Shown: piece by piece, positions 17,660-28,495 of the stretch
Layout of the letters: each line of letters opens with the position of its first letter
Numbering within the stretch: the first letter of the stretch is position 1
Origin: Streptomyces durocortorensis
GTDB taxonomy: Bacteria; Actinomycetota; Actinomycetes; Streptomycetales; Streptomycetaceae
NCBI RefSeq assembly: GCF_031760065.1
Contig: NZ_CP134500.1
Span: forward strand, 558,001-622,000
Length of the DNA: 64,000 bases
Reading direction: 5' to 3'
The notes under the pieces: model-generated
Seen by the model: only the letters and a program-made list of their open reading frames with translations
Told to the model about the DNA's origin: nothing
Database searches by the model: none
Translations under genes and position numbers: made by a program

Positions 17660-18682
17660 TCAGCCTCCCGCGCCGAGGTCGAAGACGATGCGGGCCTTGA
17701 CCTTGCCGTGCAGCACCTCGTCGATCGATTCGTTCACGGCGGTGAGCGGTCGGGTCTCCTGGATGACCTTCGTCCGGCCGTCCGCGTGGAGCTGGAATAC
17801 CTCAGCGAGGTCCTGGCGGGTTCCGACGATGGAGCCGATCACCGAGGTGCCGTTGAGCACGGTGTCGAAGATGGGCACCTGGATGGTGCCGTGCGCGGGC
17901 AGGGCCACCATGACGAGCTTCCCACCGCGCCGCAGACCCGAGTTCACGGCTTCGAACGCGGCCGGGCTGACCGCGAGGGCGAGGGCTGCGTGGGCGCCGC
18001 CGTGCCGCTTCAGCTCCGCCCCGACGTCCTGGGTACGGGCGTCGATGAGGATGTCGGCGCCCAGTTCCCGGGCGAGTTCGAGCTTCTCGTCGGTGACGTC
18101 GATGGCGGCGACGGTGGCGCCGGCGATCTTCGCGTACTGAACCGCCAGATGGCCGAGACCGCCCACGCCGGAGATGGCGACGAGCTGTGCGGGCCGGACG
18201 CCTGCGACCTTCAGGGCCTTGTAGGTGGTGACGCCCGCGCAGGTCAGCGGGGCGGCGTCGATGGCGCTGACGCCCTCGGGCACCAGCTGGGCGAAGTCGG
18301 CCCAGGCCAGCATCTTCTCGGCGTATCCGCCGTCGCAGCCGTAACCGGTGTTGACCTGGCTCTCGCACAGCGTCTCCCAGCCCGACAGGCAGTGCTCGCA
18401 GCGCCCGCACGCGCGGCCGAGCCACGGCACGGCGACCCGTTGGCCGACGGCGAGATGAGTGACTCCCTCGCCGAGCTTCTCGACGAGGCCGACACCTTCG
18501 TGGCCGGGCACGAACGGCGGGGTGGGTTTGACGGGCCAGTCACCGTGCGCGGCGTGAATGTCGGTGTGGCACAGCCCGGACGCTTCGACGCGGACGCGGA
18601 CCTGTCCGGGACCGGGCTCGGGGTCGGAGCGCTCCTCGATGACGAGGGGCTGACCGAATTCCCGTACGACCGCTGCCTTCAT
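17660..18682 (-). CDS. adhP: zinc-dependent alcohol dehydrogenase, AdhP type
   Basis: NAD-dependent medium-chain dehydrogenase, 340 residues, interconverting ethanol and acetaldehyde or similar alcohols. The catalytic zinc ligands are C38 (GLCHTD), the His of GHEGVG and a later Cys. The structural zinc lobe is CGRCEHCLSGWETLC, four Cys. The Rossmann motif is GVGGLGHLAVQYAKIAGA, followed by an acidic Asp (AAIDV) typical of NAD preference. It sits between two USP genes (32 and 5 nt gaps), so it is in a stress-induced operon. The likely role is NAD+ regeneration when oxygen is short. Confidence 0.92.
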   Translation of the reverse strand: MKAAVVREFGQPLVIEERSDPEPGPGQVRVRVEASGLCHTDIHAAHGDWPVKPTPPFVPGHEGVGLVEKLGEGVTHLAVGQRVAVPWLGRACGRCEHCLSGWETLCESQVNTGYGCDGGYAEKMLAWADFAQLVPEGVSAIDAAPLTCAGVTTYKALKVAGVRPAQLVAISGVGGLGHLAVQYAKIAGATVAAIDVTDEKLELARELGADILIDARTQDVGAELKRHGGAHAALALAVSPAAFEAVNSGLRRGGKLVMVALPAHGTIQVPIFDTVLNGTSVIGSIVGTRQDLAEVFQLHADGRTKVIQETRPLTAVNESIDEVLHGKVKARIVFDLGAGG

Positions 18683-18714
18683 GATGTCCTCGTTCTCTTG
18701 TGTACGGATGTTCG

Positions 18715-19614
18715 TCAGTCGTGTGCGACGACGGCGACGGGCGCGGTGGAGTGGTGGAGCACCGCGTGGGTGACGGCACCGATGTGGGTGCCGAAGGGGT
18801 TACGGCGTACGCGGCGGCCTACTACGACGAGGGAGGCGTCACGGGAGGCGTCGATCAGGAGCGCGGCGGCGCTGCCCGGGCGGGACACCTCGACGACCTC
18901 GACGTCCGGGTACTTCTGCCTCCACGGACGCAGGGTCTCGGCGAGTGCGTCGGCCCTCTGGCGGGAGAACTCCTCGTGGTGTTCGAAACCCGGCCCGACG
19001 GTGTACACGGCGTAGGGCCACGAGTCCCAGGCCCGGACCGCGTACAAGGCGGCCCCGCGACGCTTCGCCTCCTCGAAGGCGAAGGCGATGACGGCGTCGT
19101 CGGGGCTGTCGAGGCCGAGGACGACGGGGCGGAAAGCGGTGGCGGCGGACGGAATGCCGGCGGGGTCCATGACGTGCTCGTCGGCGGCCTGTTCCCCGGC
19201 GCGCACCAGGACCACGGGCACCTGGGTCCGGGCGATCACGGCCTGTCCGACGGAGCCCACGAGGAATCCGCCGAGCCCGCTCAGCGCCCGGGACCCCAGG
19301 ACCAGCAGCTCAGCGTCGCGGGCGGCTTCCACGAGAACCTCGGCCGGCGTCCCGCTACGCTGCTCGGTACCCACCTCGACCCCCGGGTGGCGCAGCCTGA
19401 GCCCTTCGGCGGCCTCGCGCGGAACCCGCTCGGTCCAGTGCTGGTGGGTCTCTGCTCCCAGGAGCGGGGCCTGGGCCATCGGTTCCGGCACCGGCATCCA
19501 CACGTGCATCAGCCGTACCGGCAGGTCACGCAGCTTCGCCTCGCGCGCCGCCCATTCCGCAGCGGCTCCGCTCTCGGCCGATCCGTCGAGTCCTACGGTG
19601 ATCGTGCGGGCCAT
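18715..19614 (-). CDS. tandem universal stress protein (USP 4)
   Basis: 299 residues from ATG 19614 (GGAGGAG upstream). The N-domain motif is GSRALSGLGGFLVGSV (second Gly is Ala). The C-domain motif is degenerate (GRRVRRNPFGTHIGAV). It is strongly similar to USP 7 throughout (MAR-ITVGLDGS-ES start, TETHQHWTERIPREAA-like block), marking a duplicated pair. It is the first gene of the USP 4-adhP-USP 3 operon, with paired regulatory boxes 65-100 bp upstream. Confidence 0.9.
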   Translation of the reverse strand: MARTITVGLDGSAESGAAAEWAAREAKLRDLPVRLMHVWMPVPEPMAQAPLLGAETHQHWTERVPREAAEGLRLRHPGVEVGTEQRSGTPAEVLVEAARDAELLVLGSRALSGLGGFLVGSVGQAVIARTQVPVVLVRAGEQAADEHVMDPAGIPSAATAFRPVVLGLDSPDDAVIAFAFEEAKRRGAALYAVRAWDSWPYAVYTVGPGFEHHEEFSRQRADALAETLRPWRQKYPDVEVVEVSRPGSAAALLIDASRDASLVVVGRRVRRNPFGTHIGAVTHAVLHHSTAPVAVVAHD

Positions 19615-19678
19615 GATGCTCTCCTCCGGTCTGGGATGTTCTGGTTCCAGCGTCGCTGTTCGGCCGGACATCGGGGCA

Positions 19679-19714
19679 GGGGCCGCTGGTCCCCCGCAGG
19701 GGCCGACCGGCCCC
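19679..19714. promoter_or_regulatory. paired DevR/OsdR-like boxes (USP 4-adhP operon)
   Basis: GGGGCCGCTGGTCCCC (19679-19694) and GGGGCCGACCGGCCCC (19699-19714), 20 bp apart start to start. The second is the best match in the window, with perfect 6-bp arms. Confidence 0.65.
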
Positions 19715-19959
19715 ATCGGCGCCGGTGTGCGGCGGCCCGAGGCGCCGGGTTGCTCAGCCGCAGTCATCCGTTGCTTCGGAAGGGGCCGGAAGCGGACGGC
19801 CGCAACCGCGCCGGGCCGAGCGGCACCGGACGGGTACCGCTCGGGCCCGGTGCCAGCCAGCGGTCCGCCCAGGCCGCTCCGGCCGGCGCGGGAGAGAAGG
19901 CATCTCACGCGCCTTCGTCCGCGCGGTGAGGAAATACGGGCGCGGTCCTATTTGCGGTC

Positions 19960-20835
19960 CTATTTGGGGGGACAGTCGTGAGGCACGACCGCCACGGGGG
20001 CTGTGGCGTGGTGCAGAACGGCGTGGGTGACCGGGCCGAGCCGTCGCAGGCCCGCCTCGTGGCTGCGCCGCCCGACGACCACGAGGCCGGCATCGGCGCT
20101 GTTGGACAGCAGGACCTCGGAGGCAGAGCCGATCTCGAACTGCTCGACGACCTCGACCTGCGGATACTTGTCCCGCCATGGCTTGAGGGCCTCGGCCAGG
20201 ACCTCCCTGTTGATCTGCTCCAGACCGTTCGCCTCGTCGACCAGATACAACGAACCCGGACCCCAGGCGAGGGCCGGCGGGACGCTCCAGGCGTGTACGG
20301 CACGCAGGGTCCCTCCTCGTTCGGCCGCGGCTGAGAAAGCGAACTCCAGGACCGCGTCACCGGTCTGCCCGGGTTCCACGCCGACCACCACCTCCGGAGC
20401 CTGCTGGGGCGTGCCGGAATGCGGCTTTCCGACCATGACGACCGGCCCGGCCGCATGGCGCAGCACCTTCATCGAGACGGAACCGATCAGGTAGCCGGTC
20501 AGGGTGCCGTAACCGCGCGACCCCAGTACCAGCATGTCGGCGCGTGCGGCTTCGGCCAGGAGGGCGGGCACCGGGTCGTCGACGATCAGCTCCGTCGTGA
20601 CGTCCAAGGACGGGTGCTCCCTGGCAACGCGGGCCCGGGCCTCGTCGAGCATGTTTCGCACCCAGCGCTCCTCGGCCGCCCGGTCTCCGACGTACGCCAC
20701 GTCGGTGGGGCGCCAGACCCAGGCGTGCACCAGTCGCAGGGCCGATCGCCGGCGCTCCGCCTCCTGGGCCGCCCAGTCCGCCGCCACAGCAGCGTGGTCG
20801 GTCCCGTCCAGTCCTACGGTGATGATGCCGGACAT
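19960..20835 (-). CDS. tandem universal stress protein (USP 5)
   Basis: 291 residues from ATG 20835 (AGGAGG upstream). The N-domain motif is intact (GSRGYGTLTGYLIGSV). The C-domain motif is degenerate (GRRSHEAGLRRLGPVT), followed by the conserved tail HAVLHHATAPVAVV shared with USP 4, 6 and 7. It lies alone between the USP 4 operon and USP 6. Two boxes lie 94-129 bp upstream. Confidence 0.9.
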   Translation of the reverse strand: MSGIITVGLDGTDHAAVAADWAAQEAERRRSALRLVHAWVWRPTDVAYVGDRAAEERWVRNMLDEARARVAREHPSLDVTTELIVDDPVPALLAEAARADMLVLGSRGYGTLTGYLIGSVSMKVLRHAAGPVVMVGKPHSGTPQQAPEVVVGVEPGQTGDAVLEFAFSAAAERGGTLRAVHAWSVPPALAWGPGSLYLVDEANGLEQINREVLAEALKPWRDKYPQVEVVEQFEIGSASEVLLSNSADAGLVVVGRRSHEAGLRRLGPVTHAVLHHATAPVAVVPHDCPPK

Positions 20836-20928
20836 GTTGCCTCCTGATGCTGCCGCTGAAGGGGGAAGACTCCAGCGAATGCGATGACGTGATGGTGTGA
20901 GCCTCACACGGGGCCGGCACCCGGCACT

Positions 20929-20964
20929 GGGGCCGATCGTCCCTGGTGTGGGCCTGAGTGGCCC
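20929..20964. promoter_or_regulatory. paired DevR/OsdR-like boxes (USP 5)
   Basis: GGGGCCGATCGTCCCT (20929-20944) and TGGGCCTGAGTGGCCC (20949-20964), again 20 bp apart start to start. Confidence 0.6.
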
Positions 20965-21108
20965 TGATCGCGCTGTGCGACGGGGCCTCCAACCGGTCTC
21001 AGGCCGCGGCGGACGGCGCGACCTCCGGAAGGGCCGCAACGGGGAACCGATGTGTCGTGGAAGCGGAGACGGCGGTCTCTCAGCGCGCGTGGAGCCGACC
21101 GTACGCGC

Positions 21109-22026
21109 TCACAGGTGGGGGACCACTGCCACCGGGGCCGCGGCGTGGTGCAGCACCGCGTGCGTGACCGGCCCGACGTGCGTGACGAACGGTGCGCGGC
21201 GTATGCGCCGCCCCACCACCAGCAAGGAGGCGTTGGAGGAGGCGTCCACGAGGTGGTGAGCGGCCCTGCCGACGACACACTGTTCCGTGACCTCGACCTG
21301 CGGGAACGCGCCGCGCCACGGCCGCAGTACGTCCGTGAGCGCGCTCGCTTCGCGCAGTCCCCGGGCGACACGATGGCCGGGGTCGGCGGCTGCGGGGTCG
21401 TGGTCGAAGACGGCCGGGGCGGTCCAGCCGTGGACGACCCGCAGCCCGGCCGCGCGAGCGGTGGCGGCTTCGAAGGCGTAGGAGATCAACTCGTCACACG
21501 GCCGGGAGAGGTCGAGGCCGAGCACCACGTCGAGGTACTGGCTGGAGGCCGGGCCGCCACCGGCCCCGTCCTCGACCCGTCCGCCGGGCCGCACGACGAC
21601 GACCGGGCGCTCGGCACGGGCGATGACGGGCGTGGACACCGATCCGGCCAGGAAGCCACCGAGGACACCGAGCCCTCGCGATCCCATCACCAGGACCTCC
21701 GCCTGCTCCGTCGCGGAGAGCAGCACCTCCGCGGGGCGCCCGATGACCTGATCGACGCTGACGTCGAGGTCGGGATGCCTTTCCCCCAGCCGATCGGCCG
21801 TCTCAGCAAGGACGTGCTCCGCCCCGTGGCGGGTCATGGTGGTTCCGTCGGATGCGGTGCCGATGCCCCCCGCCAGGGCGGGGCTGAAGAGCGGCGAACG
21901 GTCCTGCCGGGCATGGAGGAGGTGCAGGGGCAGACCGCGCAGGCGGGCCTCTCGGGCGGCCCACGCCGCTGCGGCGAGCGACTCGGCCGAGCCGTCCACA
22001 GCGGCGATGACGGTACGTCGGGACAT
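21109..22026 (-). CDS. tandem universal stress protein (USP 6)
   Basis: 305 residues from ATG 22026 (AGGAAC upstream). The N-domain motif is intact (GSRGLGVLGGFLAGSV). The C-domain is degenerate (GRRIRRAPFVTHVGPV). It lies 160 nt downstream of the hibernation-factor gene on the same strand and may be cotranscribed with it. No convincing regulatory box lies in the gap between them. Confidence 0.9.
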   Translation of the reverse strand: MSRRTVIAAVDGSAESLAAAAWAAREARLRGLPLHLLHARQDRSPLFSPALAGGIGTASDGTTMTRHGAEHVLAETADRLGERHPDLDVSVDQVIGRPAEVLLSATEQAEVLVMGSRGLGVLGGFLAGSVSTPVIARAERPVVVVRPGGRVEDGAGGGPASSQYLDVVLGLDLSRPCDELISYAFEAATARAAGLRVVHGWTAPAVFDHDPAAADPGHRVARGLREASALTDVLRPWRGAFPQVEVTEQCVVGRAAHHLVDASSNASLLVVGRRIRRAPFVTHVGPVTHAVLHHAAAPVAVVPHL

Positions 22027-22186
22027 GGTTCCTCCGAATACAGGGTGTGTCTGGTCGAGGAGCGGCGGCAGGACGAAGGCGAGGACAGCGCGACAGCCCG
22101 TGCGCGGTGCCTGGCGGCGGCGCGCCGGCCGTCGACCGCGAGATGTCCGGTCCCGCAAGGGGCGGCACGGTGGTGAGACGGTGCGC

Positions 22187-22984
22187 CTACAGGACCGGGG
22201 TGATCAGTCCGTAGTGGCCGTCGTAGCGGTGGTAGAGCACGCTGCCCCGGCCGGTGCCGGTGTCGTGGAAGAAGACGAAGGGCAGACCGGTCAGGCGCAG
22301 TCGCTGGACGGCCCCGTCCACATCGCTCTCGGGGACAGGAACCGTGCTGACGCTCAACGGTCCCTCGAAGTCCCGTTGTCGGCCGGTGGTCCCGAGCGAC
22401 GCCATACGATGCCGGCCGCCGACAGCGTCCCGGTAGACCACGCTGTCGTGCCCTGAGGCCAGGTCGGTGAAGAGCCAGAAGTCGTGGTCCATGGCCTCCA
22501 GGTCGATCACGGCGTCCTGCGGTGTCTGCCGGGCCAGGCTGAACGCCTTGTGCCGGATGATGCGGCGCTCGTCGGCCGGAAGGTACTGGCGGTGCGGGCG
22601 GTGCTCATGACCCGAGCCCTCCCGCCACGTCCAGTCGTCCGGGCCGCCACCGCGCGATCCGCGCACCCTGTACCGACGTGCCCGGGCGATGCGCGCGGTC
22701 AGGCGTTCCTGCAGGAGATCGACGGCCTCGAACATGGTGGTCGCGGCGACATGGGCTCGCACGGGCCTGCCGTTGACGTCCACCACCGCCTGAGCCGTAG
22801 CCGGACGGGCCGCCGAAGCATGGGTGGCTTGCGTGAGCTTCACGCGGGCCGACAGGACCGGTTCGCTCACATGGCTGATCACCACGAGCACCTTCCTCCG
22901 GGCGTAGGCGTCCGCCTCGTCCGGCACCCTTCCTCGGTTGCGCACCTGGACGTCGACTTCTTCGCTGGTCCTGAGACCACTCAT
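22187..22984 (-). CDS. hpf: ribosome hibernation promoting factor, long form with two C-terminal domains
   Basis: 265 residues. The N-terminal S30AE/HPF domain (about 10-105) reads RVPDEADAYARRKVLVVISH, then PVRAHVAATTMFEAVDLLQE. Two copies of the C-terminal dimerisation fold follow (about 140-200: RIIRHKAFSLARQTPQDAVI with FWLFTD; about 207-265: VSTVPVPESDVDGAVQRL with PFVFFHD). Long HPFs join two 70S ribosomes into inactive 100S particles. Duplicated C-domains are known in actinobacterial hypoxia-induced members. The setting in a USP cluster with upstream boxes supports a dormancy role. Confidence 0.85.
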   Translation of the reverse strand: MSGLRTSEEVDVQVRNRGRVPDEADAYARRKVLVVISHVSEPVLSARVKLTQATHASAARPATAQAVVDVNGRPVRAHVAATTMFEAVDLLQERLTARIARARRYRVRGSRGGGPDDWTWREGSGHEHRPHRQYLPADERRIIRHKAFSLARQTPQDAVIDLEAMDHDFWLFTDLASGHDSVVYRDAVGGRHRMASLGTTGRQRDFEGPLSVSTVPVPESDVDGAVQRLRLTGLPFVFFHDTGTGRGSVLYHRYDGHYGLITPVL

Positions 22985-23113
22985 GGCAACTCCTCCTCGG
23001 TCTCCCTCATCCTGGCTCCCGCCGCTCCTTCCCGGCAGAGCCGACGGGTCCGCGCCGAGGCGCCACCCGTACCCGTAAGAGGCCCGTGCCCAAGGACCTC
23101 CGGACTGCCGGTG

Positions 23114-23129
23114 AGGGCCCTTCGGCCCA
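23114..23129. promoter_or_regulatory. DevR/OsdR-like box (hpf)
   Basis: AGGGCCCTTCGGCCCA, perfect 6-bp arms, 130 bp upstream of hpf. Between 22985 and 23477 there is no gene; this and the next box are its only recognisable content. Confidence 0.5.
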
Positions 23130-23280
23130 CAGCCACCCGCGTCGCTCGGAGGGTCGGGAAGGGCGATCGGCGCGGCGCGGACCGCGCCGATCGGCGGCAG
23201 GGAGCCCGGGTCGTGGACGGCTCGTACGGACCAGGCTCGCGAACAACCGGTGCCCCAGGCAGAGATCAGAAGAGGCCGGT

Positions 23281-23296
23281 CGGGCCGACCGTCCCT
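23281..23296. promoter_or_regulatory. DevR/OsdR-like box
   Basis: CGGGCCGACCGTCCCT, 297 bp upstream of hpf. A good sequence match but far from any start, so it may have served the dead CBS gene or act distally. Confidence 0.4.
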
Positions 23297-23477
23297 GCTC
23301 TGCCGGAGAACGCCCTCACGTGCCGTACTCGGGCTACGTAGACGCGGCAGGCCACCTCACACCGTCACCGCGGCCGGTCGTTCGCGGCGCCGCGCGGCAC
23401 GCTCGTGCCGTTGCCGAACCGGCGATCGTCGAAGCGGTGAGCAGGCCGGAACACGGCGATGCCGCCGGAGACACTCC

Positions 23478-23580
23478 GTAGACCGTGCTCCAGCACCATG
23501 CGGATCACCGATTCGTGGATCTCCGCGTCCGGTGCAGGAAGACCTGCGGCGTGTCGTGCCGGGCGACGATGCCGGACCGG
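23478..23580 (-). pseudogene. fragment of a CBS-BON protein
   Basis: The minus strand reads GIVARHDTPQVFL and, one frame over, PDAEIHESVIRMVLEHGL. This is the end of a second CBS domain and the linker into BON, as in the intact gene at 36562-37212 (GIATRRDLLRVFLRADEDIR). The N-terminal CBS part and the BON domain are missing. It follows USP 7 by 48 nt, so it was probably once in that operon. Confidence 0.5.
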
Positions 23581-23628
23581 CGCGGACAAGAGCCCGGTGG
23601 CCGTCGTGGCAGCAGGCGTGTCCGCGCG

Positions 23629-24534
23629 TCAGGCGTGAGCGACGACGGCGACCGGCGCGATGGCATGGTGCATGACCGCGTGGGCGACGGCACCGATGTG
23701 CGCGCCGAAAGGGCTGCGGCGCACGCGCCGACCCACGACGACGAGGGAGGCGTCGCGGGAGGCGTCGATCAGAAGGCCGGCGGGACTGCCGAGCCGAGAG
23801 ACCTCGGCCACCTCCACATCCGGATACTTCTCCCGCCACGGCAGCAGCACTTCGGTGAGTGCCATGGCCTGCTCCCGGATGATGTCCTCGCGGAGGTCCA
23901 CCCAGGCGGCCAGGCTGTACGCGTAGGAGGACGGGAGGTTCCAGCCCGTGGCGACGGTCAGCGTGGCATCGCGACATCTCGCCTCCTCGAACGCGAAAGT
24001 GATCATCGTGTCGTCGGGGCTGTCGGTGTCCAGGCCCAGGACCACAGGCCGCGAACCGGTAGCGGTGGACGGAAGACCGGCGGAGTCCTCGACGTGCTCG
24101 TCGGCGGTCCGTTCCCCGGCGCGCACCAGCACCACGGGCACCTCGGCCCGGGCGACCACCGACTGGCCGACCGACCCGACCAGGAAGCCCGCGAGGCCAC
24201 TCAGGGCGCGGGAACCCAGTACCAGCAGTTCCGTGTCGTACGTGGCGTCGAGCAGAACCTCGGCCGGAACTCCTGTCCGCTGCTCGGTGGTCACCTCTAC
24301 GCCAGGGTGACGCAGCTTCAGTTCCTGCGCGGCTTCCCGGGGAATCCGCTCGGTCCAGTGCTGATGTGTCTCGGTGCCGAGAGGCGGAGCCTCGGCCATG
24401 GCCTCCGGCACCGGCTGCCACACGTGCAGCAGCCGTACCCGCTGCTTCCGCAGCGCCGCTTCGCGGGCAGCCCACTCAGCTGCTGCCCGGCTCTCGGGCG
24501 AGCCGTCGAGTCCTACAGTGATCGAGCGGGCCAT
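23629..24534 (-). CDS. tandem universal stress protein (USP 7)
   Basis: 301 residues, ATG 24534 with AGGAGGTGG upstream. It is close kin to USP 4 along the whole length. The N-domain motif is GSRALSGLAGFLVGSV, and the C-domain motif is degenerate (GRRVRRSPFGAHIGAV). Paired boxes lie 63-98 bp upstream. A dead CBS-BON fragment follows it. Confidence 0.9.
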   Translation of the reverse strand: MARSITVGLDGSPESRAAAEWAAREAALRKQRVRLLHVWQPVPEAMAEAPPLGTETHQHWTERIPREAAQELKLRHPGVEVTTEQRTGVPAEVLLDATYDTELLVLGSRALSGLAGFLVGSVGQSVVARAEVPVVLVRAGERTADEHVEDSAGLPSTATGSRPVVLGLDTDSPDDTMITFAFEEARCRDATLTVATGWNLPSSYAYSLAAWVDLREDIIREQAMALTEVLLPWREKYPDVEVAEVSRLGSPAGLLIDASRDASLVVVGRRVRRSPFGAHIGAVAHAVMHHAIAPVAVVAHA

Positions 24535-24596
24535 AGCCCACCTCCTGTGTCATTCGGTCTGTTCTCAGCGTGTCTTGCGGGGGCTGCACGGGGGCC

Positions 24597-24632
24597 GGGG
24601 CCGCTGGTTCCGGAAGAGAGCCGACAGCCCCT
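24597..24632. promoter_or_regulatory. paired DevR/OsdR-like boxes (USP 7)
   Basis: GGGGCCGCTGGTTCCG (24597-24612) and AGAGCCGACAGCCCCT (24617-24632), start spacing 20 bp. Sequence and layout parallel the USP 4 promoter, but each box has drifted. Confidence 0.5.
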
Positions 24633-24639
24633 GTCGACG

Positions 24640-24681
24640 GGCTGGTGGGGCGGGCCCTTCGGCGGACCCGCCCCACCAGCC
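24640..24681. terminator. hairpin after the DoxX-family gene
   Basis: 15-bp perfect inverted repeat (24640-24654 with 24667-24681), 4 nt after the DoxX-gene stop. It sits between that gene and the USP 7 promoter. Confidence 0.75.
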
Positions 24682-24685
24682 GTGT

Positions 24686-25315
24686 TCAGCGCAACCACCC
24701 GTGGTCACGGACGACCGGGAGCCTGGCCCACAGCCTGCCCAGACCGAACACGTCGCCGGCCGAGAGAGCCGCCAGAGCGATCAGCATCACCGCGTAGACC
24801 AGGTGATAGTCGGCGAACGGGTTCGTCGACATGCTCGCCGACCCGTCCGACAGGTGCTGCGCGGGCGGCCACTCAGCCACCCACATCAACGCCATCATCA
24901 GCGTTCCCGCGAGCGCCGTCAGACGCAGCGCCACCCCCACCGTCAGAGCCAGCCCGACCCCGAGCAGGCCCAGCATGAAGAGCCAGTCCGCCCAGGCCGC
25001 ACCGGCCCATGCGTGGAACGTCGACTCCATCGGGCCGACGGCGACATGCCCGAGGAAGCCCGCGGTGGGCGAAACCCCGTCGATCCAGCCCTTGCTTGAG
25101 GCCGTCGCGTAACCGAGGCCGAACGTCTTGTCGAGGAAGGCCCACAGGAAGACGAAGCCCATCAGCACACGCGCCGGGGCGAGCACGTAAGCCTGCGCGG
25201 TACGCGTGCCGGCACCCGCCGACACGTCCGCCTCCGGTCCGGTAGCGGCCTGATTCCCGCGCAACGACGGCAGGTGGAAAGGTGAGCGGCGGTGAGTGGG
25301 CTGGTGCACGGCCAT
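24686..25315 (-). CDS. DoxX-family membrane protein
   Basis: 209 residues from ATG 25315. A hydrophilic N-terminus of about 50 residues is followed by four hydrophobic segments (about 55-75, 110-130, 133-155, 170-190). The first has the DoxX-type signature ARVLMGFVFLWAFLDKTFGL. Family members are quinone-linked or redox-associated membrane proteins; in mycobacteria DoxX helps in thiol-oxidative defence. The exact partner here is unknown. It is a stand-alone gene with its own terminator. Confidence 0.75.
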   Translation of the reverse strand: MAVHQPTHRRSPFHLPSLRGNQAATGPEADVSAGAGTRTAQAYVLAPARVLMGFVFLWAFLDKTFGLGYATASSKGWIDGVSPTAGFLGHVAVGPMESTFHAWAGAAWADWLFMLGLLGVGLALTVGVALRLTALAGTLMMALMWVAEWPPAQHLSDGSASMSTNPFADYHLVYAVMLIALAALSAGDVFGLGRLWARLPVVRDHGWLR

Positions 25316-25411
25316 GACGGTGGTCCCTTCAGCACTGTCCGAGTGGTTTCCGACATCGCTCACTCTTCCGGCCCGCGCCACCGCGCACCCGACGCCGAAG
25401 GTCCGCAGTCC

Positions 25412-25427
25412 AGGGCTGAACGGCCCC
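25412..25427. promoter_or_regulatory. DevR/OsdR-like box (DoxX-family gene)
   Basis: AGGGCTGAACGGCCCC, 97 bp upstream of the DoxX-family start. A further match, GGGACCGACCGGCACC, lies at 25716-25731, 400 bp upstream. The 25316-25828 interval contains no gene. Confidence 0.4.
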
Positions 25428-25828
25428 TAAATGAAGGGGCGTTCAGGGCGGTTGAGCGAACAGGCCGGACCAGTCCCGCAAGGTCCGCGCGCACGCGCGG
25501 CCACGGGCCGGGGTCGGGCAGGCTTCATCCCGGGCTCCGCCGACTCGGACCTGTACACAACGGAGTGGAGTATCGAGGAGCCCCGCCACGCTCGACGTCT
25601 CGCCACGGGAGTGACCGGTCGGAGCTGCCGGGTCCTGCCGCCCCTGCACCACGTCTGCCCTGGCGTTCAGGCCGCCCTCGTGAAGGGGCGCACGATGCCC
25701 CTACCGGGACCGCCGGGGACCGACCGGCACCGCGTGCCACACAGGAAGGGGAGATCCGCGACGGAACGGACGCCGACCGGGCCGCCGAGAAGAGGGGCCG
25801 AAGGACCGCTCAGCAGCTGAGCCGCGCT

Positions 25829-27589
<1,761 letters not shown>

Positions 27590-27710
27590 CTACTCCTCCA
27601 ACGCCGCACCGCCTGGCCACCGTCCCGTGCACCACCACAGTATCGGCTCGAACAGGAGCAGGACGAGGGACCGTCTCAGCCGTGCGGGCCCGACCGCCGG
27701 GCCTTCGCCT

Positions 27711-28403
27711 TCAGCGCCCGTCGGGTCGCATACGGTCGCGGGCCTGGGTGGCGATGACCGCGGCCTGGACGCGGCGCTCCACGCCGAGCTTGGCAAGCAG
27801 GCGGGAGATGTGGTTCTTCACCGTCTTCTCCGCGAGGTACAGCCGCTGCCCGATCTGCCGGTTGGTCAGCCCTTCACCGATCAGGTCGAGGATCTCGCAC
27901 TCGCGGTCGGTCAGGCCCGGCAGCATCTCCGGCTCCTCGGCCGGCTGTCCGCCGCGCAGCCGTGCCATGAGCTTGGTCGTGGCGCTCGCGTCCAGCAGCG
28001 ACTGCCCACGGGCCACCGTCCGCACGGCCGTGACCAGGTCCGATCCCTGGATCTGCTTCAGGACGTACCCGGCGGCTCCCGCCATGATCGAGTCCAGCAG
28101 TGCTTCCTCGTCGTCGAAGGAGGTCAGCATCAGACAGGCCAGGTCCGGCATCGTCGAGCGCAGTTCACGGCAGACGGTCACCCCGTCGCCGTCGGGCAGA
28201 CGCACGTCGAGGACGGCCACGTCGGGCCGCAGGGCGGGGACCCGCACCAATGCCTGCTCCGCCGTCGCCGCTTCCCCGATGACCGTGATGCCCGGTTCGT
28301 CCTCCAGTAGGTCGTGCACCCCTCGCCGTACCACCTCGTGGTCGTCCAGGAGGAACACCCTGATCGGGCTGCCCGTGCTGCCGTCCTGCTCGCTGTGCGC
28401 CAT
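27711..28403 (-). CDS. DevR/OsdR-like NarL-family response regulator
   Basis: 230 residues from ATG 28403 (GAGGAGCGG upstream). The receiver domain spans about 14-130, with D20/D21, phosphoacceptor D66 ([11 protein letters not shown]) and conserved K near VLKQIQ. The LuxR/NarL helix-turn-helix spans about 163-210 ([20 protein letters not shown]). The ending [15 protein letters not shown] closely follows mycobacterial DosR. It is the obvious candidate to bind the 16-bp palindromes spread over 11.7-37.3 kb, including one 64 bp upstream of itself (autoregulation). Confidence 0.88.
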   Translation of the reverse strand: MAHSEQDGSTGSPIRVFLLDDHEVVRRGVHDLLEDEPGITVIGEAATAEQALVRVPALRPDVAVLDVRLPDGDGVTVCRELRSTMPDLACLMLTSFDDEEALLDSIMAGAAGYVLKQIQGSDLVTAVRTVARGQSLLDASATTKLMARLRGGQPAEEPEMLPGLTDRECEILDLIGEGLTNRQIGQRLYLAEKTVKNHISRLLAKLGVERRVQAAVIATQARDRMRPDGR

Positions 28404-28466
28404 CGACCGCTCCTCGTGTGCCTCGTCCCGTGCTGGCATCCTCATCCTGCAGGACGGCCCAGGACC

Positions 28467-28482
28467 AGGGCCGGTCGGCCCC
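28467..28482. promoter_or_regulatory. DevR/OsdR-like box (response-regulator gene)
   Basis: AGGGCCGGTCGGCCCC, near-perfect palindrome 64 bp upstream of the regulator start and 14 nt past the pflA stop. A half match (GGCCCA) lies one 20-21-bp step closer to the gene. Confidence 0.6.
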
Positions 28483-28495
28483 ACTTTCGCCCGCG

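Noticed and set aside
22027..22186. Regulatory box between hpf and USP 6
   Set aside because: Only scattered half matches; read-through from hpf is the simpler explanation.
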